Positions 17,301 through 20,098 of a stretch of 20,098 nt of DNA are shown piece after piece. Position numbers and translations under genes: made by a program. Numbering within the stretch: the stretch's first letter is position 1; every line of letters begins with the position of its first letter. The notes under the pieces are model-generated. The model did no database searches and was not told the origin of the DNA. It saw only the letters and a program-made list of their open reading frames with translations. The stretch is from positions 1-20,098 of the forward strand of contig CAYOKH010000032.1 of the NCBI GenBank assembly GCA_964404505.1, written 5' to 3'. This stretch comes from DAOMNN01 sp964404505 (GTDB taxonomy: Bacteria; Pseudomonadota; Gammaproteobacteria; Burkholderiales; Rhodocyclaceae).

Positions 17301-17433
17301 AGGCCACTGCCGTCGCCAGGCCGCCGCCGGTGGGACTCTCCCAATACTCCTGGCTATGTCGGATGGTGCGCACCCGACCGGTTGCGTCAGTCAGCAGGTG
17401 GGCCTTGAGGTCTGGCCGATAGTTCTCATTCAT
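14395..17433 (-). CDS. Fungalysin-like metalloprotease with HEVLGH motif
   Basis: A 1012-residue protein. An AGGAG ribosome binding site supports ATG 17433 rather than the in-frame ATG 51 codons upstream. Residues about 90-140 (FGFYQTYLNVPVWQAGLRV) look like a fungalysin/thermolysin propeptide. The presumed zinc motif is H484-E485-V-L-G-H489, one residue longer than HEXXH. It is followed by a conserved-looking GFTHSAGDS (502-510) and an acidic E573-E574 in YGSEEILATTLF, a candidate third ligand. Then come a helical segment and a CARDB-like domain (YVKVKNRGTQQAQNVVVYG; H805-D-C807; G-Q-R-N846), and a C-terminus ending in Cys-Cys. An HEXXXH spacing is known in dipeptidyl peptidase III (HEXXGH) and TldD, but the remainder does not resemble either. 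No signal peptide is visible. The 165-base gap to the upstream gene contains an imperfect stem at 17520-17551. Confidence 0.8.
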   Translation of the reverse strand: MNENYRPDLKAHLLTDATGRVRTIRHSQEYWESPTGGGLATAVAYLRQFASVYEIPTKKLDRLETEVTFLDPQEQEEEYRLSEQRRQFDSETFGFYQTYLNVPVWQAGLRVTLKQGPNRVIGSEDTTQPGVDAKMPSKVAVDRYRKVFIASNSAAIQRRAVMRYTDLRAASPLASQETEADSAGEAFVRRLISFKDKAEERKVALRLIRGRFWIYRYDAAARLEKFEDGDDPVVKEQPATRSRRDRKTSGREVHGPHMAPPFDLPDVDSKIKDGAYYMVAEITFETFVGRDRNVWRILVDLETNSILYLRTMSANVNGYVYERDPITKSGTTTPTSASNNATLNLHRDDVTLQNLDPPAGGMQSLSGSFAVVAQVEGPNIAPPTPATGTDFDYDVRTNNFASVSGYFHVDRIFRTMQDLGFNVGTYMSNTVFPVPVDIRCFDMINAHCVGDGMGGIGHTGYGLMDTTDLANPLGRACDPRVHLHEVLGHGILYEAVDGPNMGFTHSAGDSLSLIYFDPDSQCKGVDGTAVGKPGDLRFTYVPWHPSLNRRCDRNVADGWAWNGSRDNGGYGSEEILATTLFNFYRSIGGDHPNLGRRQFSSRMAMYLILRAIGNLTPATNPQYARDFATALMDADALNWTSEGVFGGAYHKVIRWAFEKQGEYQTPLVTNGSPANGTITTAGNPPLIDVYIDDGRTGEYPFQHVHWHTTTIWNRRAADGVDAHQEPELGSTNYAYVKVKNRGTQQAQNVVVYGYHTKPGAGLNWPADFDPFTTASINVGTVNANNSQEAVVGPFEWTPNINAYGHDCMLMVVKADGDASNVDNFTAGETVPEWRLVPNDNNVGQRNVIPVPGGGGNQGLMAGLNGMSFQVGNPNPRRGKMTFNVTLPALLSKLGWRLELVDVGGGFTLASGAKREVLIKLHPGQAFTRDAVDASKDRDIRIDVLANDNLIGGMTYRLDPDLARPWNVDRPTDKDCLNEAQRLADCLGIKREIGQVCVKEIVVSLKVKKNDCC

Positions 17434-17598
17434 GGCAATCGCTCTCCTGTCGCTTATTGGGACATGTGGAACGGGGCCAATCCCTTCGATCGTCAAAAGT
17501 AGATCTTTGGCCGTGGCAGGACCGACTGGCCCCTGAAGCGACCAACCGGTCTTGGACAAATTGCGACGTCCTCGCTGGCATGGCAAGCAGAAGCAGTG

Positions 17599-19710
17599 CT
17601 AGCCGTTGTCTGCGTCAACTTGCTCCTCAAGGCAGAAGCCCACGCTCGCTGAGTTCCACCAGCCTTGGGACTGGCTTGCGACGATGGTGCGGTCACGCAC
17701 GACAACTTCGGCGATATAACCGCAGCCCTTCATCCCGGTGGTGTCCAGTGTCCAGGCGTCCCCGCCCACGGCGGTGTTGACCGCTCCGGACGATGGCACC
17801 GTGATGCCTTCGCCCGGGTCGTTGATGCCCGGCGGCTTGATGCCTATGCTCCAGGACAGCAGGCGCTCGTCGCGGGCGATGAACGAGCCGGTGATCGTGG
17901 CCCCGCTGGGGAACTTGCCGCAGTTGCCGGTACCACTCGTGATGTCGATATAAGCCTCAGGGACCTTGTTGTCCAACTGGATCAGCTGGCTGTCTTCCCC
18001 CGTCTTGGTGCCGCCGACGTCATAGGTCGAAAGCGTGACGATCCAGCGCTCGTTGCCGCTGGAGCTCCAGTGCGCGAGCAAGCCGTTGACGTTGTCGCTG
18101 AACGAAACGTAGTTGAAGCGTTGCGTCAGCGGATTGGCGTTGTGCTTCCAGGTCGTGCCGTCGCCGCGCGTGAGTGTCAGTTCGGTGAGGACCGGCGCGG
18201 GAACGCCACCGAGCTCGGGGCGCACCTCCACCTTGTAGCTGTACCCCGCGGGCAGCGGTGCACCTTGCAGCGTGACCGCGGCGCCGAACGGGCAGTCCGC
18301 GCCGACTGGGGAGTTGTTCAGAGCGAACACGGCGTCGGCCGTGGTGGTTCCTGTGATGTCACTGATCATGCTGACCGGGATGCCGCCCAGGATGGCGATC
18401 TTGCCGGCCGGCGCATGCACGGCTCCGGTGGGAACTACGAGTACGACTGTCTGTTCCCGGTTGCCCCAGGTCGGCACGGTGCCCGGAGCGTTGCCGGGCA
18501 CGGGCACAGCCCAGGACAAGATGGCACGGATCGGCAGCAGCACCGGGCCCTCGTTGCAAGGTTTGCGGTACTTGATGAAGTCAACCGGAAGACGTACCGC
18601 AAAGTGCACGCCGTCGGCCGGTAGGCCAGCAATATCGTAGACCCGCACGCTGGAGATGCCGAGGAAGGACTCAAAGCTCCCGTTACCGTCGGTATCGGCC
18701 CACCATGACACGTACTCGGCACTGCCCGCAGTGCAGGGCCCGCCGCTGAAGCCGGAGGATCGCTTGAGCTTGATGACACCGACCAAGGTATCCGGCAGAT
18801 TCGGATCCAGGCCAATGCAGGTGAGTTCCTCATAAGACGTGTCGCCGTCGGTTGGGAACAGGACGCTTACCAACGTGGCGTCGAAGCCAAGGCCGGGAAG
18901 GGCGACGGCGGCCTGTTCAGCGCTAAACCCAGCGGGGCCACTGGCCAGCGCATGCAGCTGCGGGAAGGCAAATCGGCTTGCGGGCACCGCGCTGCCCTCA
19001 TACAGCGCCGTCAGTTCGGGCACGGTCAGGACCGGCTTCTTCGCTGTCAGCGGCTGCTCAATCGCCACCAACTGACCCACGTTATTGGGCAGTTTGACCT
19101 TCAAGGCATCGAACAGATCCGGCAGCAGGAAGTGGCGCAGCGGCTCCACCAGTATCGTTGCATCGCGACGGTTGCCCCAGGGCGGGTTCCAGTTCGGTTG
19201 GTTGGCCGGGGGCGGCGCGTTCCACGACAGGATCGCCCGCACCTGGATCAGCTTCGGTCCGAAGAAGCAGAATTTGCGCGCAGGATTCACCTTGAGCTGC
19301 GCGGCGTACTCCAGCCGCTTGCTCCCTTCCGTACCCTGCGGCACGTTCCACACCTGGAAGCTGGTGAGGCCCTGGTCCAACCAGGTCGCGCCGTTGTCGA
19401 ACGAAAGATAGAAGCGAACATATTCCATGCTGCCGCCGCCGCAAAGCCCACTGCCGTAGCCTGAGGGCTGGTAGACGTAGACGACGGCTTCCAAGCGCTC
19501 TTCCTGCGGGTGGTAGCCAACACATGAAAGTTCCTCGTAGTAGGTGTTGCCAGCTAGCGGCAACACCACTTTGAACGGACTGGAATCCAGCGTTCCGAAG
19601 TAATTGGGATTGGCCAGCAGCAAGGCTTTGTACTGGGCGCGCTCCTTCGGGTAGGCACCTTTAATCGCGGCCTGCGATTTGCTGACCGCTTTTTTAAGCT
19701 CGTCGTTCAT
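17599..19710 (-). CDS. Duplicated-domain protein of unknown function
   Basis: A 703-residue protein starting at ATG 19710, eight bases after AAGGGG. Two similar domains of about 145 residues occupy 46-190 and 279-427. Each has Y-E-E-L-[ST]-C-[VI]-G, a glycine-rich stretch with Cys ending G-S-x-E-Y-V, a later conserved Cys, IRAILSW, and a W-G-N-R turn before a V-P end. The C-terminal third is beta-rich and Ig-like; its last 120 residues carry paired Cys motifs (TGNCGKF, MKGCGYIAEV, SVGFCLEE) that suggest disulfides and hence export. Yet the N-terminus (MNDELKKAVSKSQAAIKGAY) is charged and has no signal peptide. It is the first gene of the minus-strand operon. I recognise the duplicated domain only as one that accompanies similar peptidases, from memory and without a name. 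It could bind or present a substrate to them. Confidence 0.8.
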   Translation of the reverse strand: MNDELKKAVSKSQAAIKGAYPKERAQYKALLLANPNYFGTLDSSPFKVVLPLAGNTYYEELSCVGYHPQEERLEAVVYVYQPSGYGSGLCGGGSMEYVRFYLSFDNGATWLDQGLTSFQVWNVPQGTEGSKRLEYAAQLKVNPARKFCFFGPKLIQVRAILSWNAPPPANQPNWNPPWGNRRDATILVEPLRHFLLPDLFDALKVKLPNNVGQLVAIEQPLTAKKPVLTVPELTALYEGSAVPASRFAFPQLHALASGPAGFSAEQAAVALPGLGFDATLVSVLFPTDGDTSYEELTCIGLDPNLPDTLVGVIKLKRSSGFSGGPCTAGSAEYVSWWADTDGNGSFESFLGISSVRVYDIAGLPADGVHFAVRLPVDFIKYRKPCNEGPVLLPIRAILSWAVPVPGNAPGTVPTWGNREQTVVLVVPTGAVHAPAGKIAILGGIPVSMISDITGTTTADAVFALNNSPVGADCPFGAAVTLQGAPLPAGYSYKVEVRPELGGVPAPVLTELTLTRGDGTTWKHNANPLTQRFNYVSFSDNVNGLLAHWSSSGNERWIVTLSTYDVGGTKTGEDSQLIQLDNKVPEAYIDITSGTGNCGKFPSGATITGSFIARDERLLSWSIGIKPPGINDPGEGITVPSSGAVNTAVGGDAWTLDTTGMKGCGYIAEVVVRDRTIVASQSQGWWNSASVGFCLEEQVDADNG

Positions 19711-19735
19711 GGTGGGCCCCTTCGAGGTGACAACG

Positions 19736-19760
19736 GCGTGCCGCTCGAATGAGGGCACGC
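19736..19760. promoter_or_regulatory. Inverted repeat upstream of the minus-strand operon
   Basis: GCGTGCC (19736-19742) and GGCACGC (19754-19760) are perfect seven-base arms around 11 bases. The element sits 26 bases upstream of the start codon at 19710, so it is either an operator overlapping the promoter or a hairpin in the leader RNA. Confidence 0.35.
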
Positions 19761-20098
19761 GTCTCGAGTCACACAGCTGCGCTTGCCGATGAATCTAGAC
19801 CTAGCGGCATCGAAGCGGAAGAGAAATGGTCGACAAACGAGCGGGTGTCCCAAGAAGACGGGCGGTCCCAAGAACCCGCCAGGTCAGCGGAGCTTCATTC
19901 ATACGCGTGTCAAGGGAACCCTATTCGCGCAGGAGGACATCATGCCTGCCTCGCTCTGTTGAAGATTGGTCTTACGGAGGACGGAAGGTGATCGCCTTCT
20001 TCCTGTCTGTCCGTGAGCGGCGGACCAGACCGATGTCGGCTTTCGGTGTGAAATCGACGGCCGCTTTCAGAAGTCGTCGAGGACAGTAACGGGTCGCG
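19761..20098. other. Intergenic edge region with one strong Shine-Dalgarno
   Basis: No gene is convincing. The most notable signal is AGGAGG at 19931-19936 followed by ATG at 19942, but the frame ends after six codons (MPASLC, TGA at 19960-19962). Near the right edge GTCGGCTTTC (20035-20044) and GGCCGCTTTC (20059-20068) form a loose direct repeat of unknown meaning. Confidence 0.35.

Noticed and set aside
20035..20068. Loose direct repeat GTCGGCTTTC / GGCCGCTTTC
   Set aside because: Two inexact copies at the window edge; resembles sequence often seen in non-coding DNA of GC-rich bacteria, but I cannot support a function.

Overview
This is a GC-rich window, by inspection, with Gram-negative-looking gene content. 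A soil-type proteobacterium is the best guess, but nothing in the window fixes the taxon. I see no rRNA, functional tRNA, CRISPR array, insertion sequence or phage gene. One 100-N assembly gap lies at 2411-2510.

Layout. (1) 1-1809 holds no intact gene. It contains the remains of a secreted protein (877-1447): a good signal peptide followed by a frameshifted CARDB-like end. (2) 1810-6944 is a tight six-gene plus-strand operon, in which four of five junctions are ATGA overlaps and the fifth is 9 bases. The first gene encodes a protein with a leader-like N-terminal domain and clusters of the heptapeptide GTE[M/V]SPG. It is followed by a 2OG-Fe(II) oxygenase, an FkbM-type methyltransferase, two further unrelated-looking 2OG-Fe(II) oxygenases and an aldo/keto reductase. 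This is the most exciting locus here: it reads like a repeat-bearing substrate protein encoded with its own hydroxylation, methylation and redox enzymes, possibly an undescribed RiPP-like or protein-modification system. (3) 6945-7442 is a gene-free junction with a decayed tRNA-like sequence. (4) 7443-10598 encodes a 1051-residue membrane-anchored protein with a protein-glutaminase-like Cys-His-Asp domain. (5) 10599-11470 is a convergent intergenic region with hairpins and a decayed minus-strand reading frame. (6) 19710-11471 is a minus-strand operon of four genes: a duplicated-domain protein, a fungalysin-like metalloprotease with an unusual HEVLGH motif, an M61/M1-like metalloprotease, and a membrane-anchored SixA-like histidine phosphatase. 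(7) 19711-20098 is the upstream region of that operon.

How the parts fit. The first operon is self-contained and probably modifies the product of its first gene. The glutaminase protein and the two metalloproteases share a CARDB-like module ending in a similar H-x-C ... Q-[RK]-N signature, so regions 4 and 6 probably form one protein-processing group. None of these large proteins carries a visible N-terminal signal peptide. Functions for regions 2, 4 and 6 are inferred from motifs; no database search was possible.
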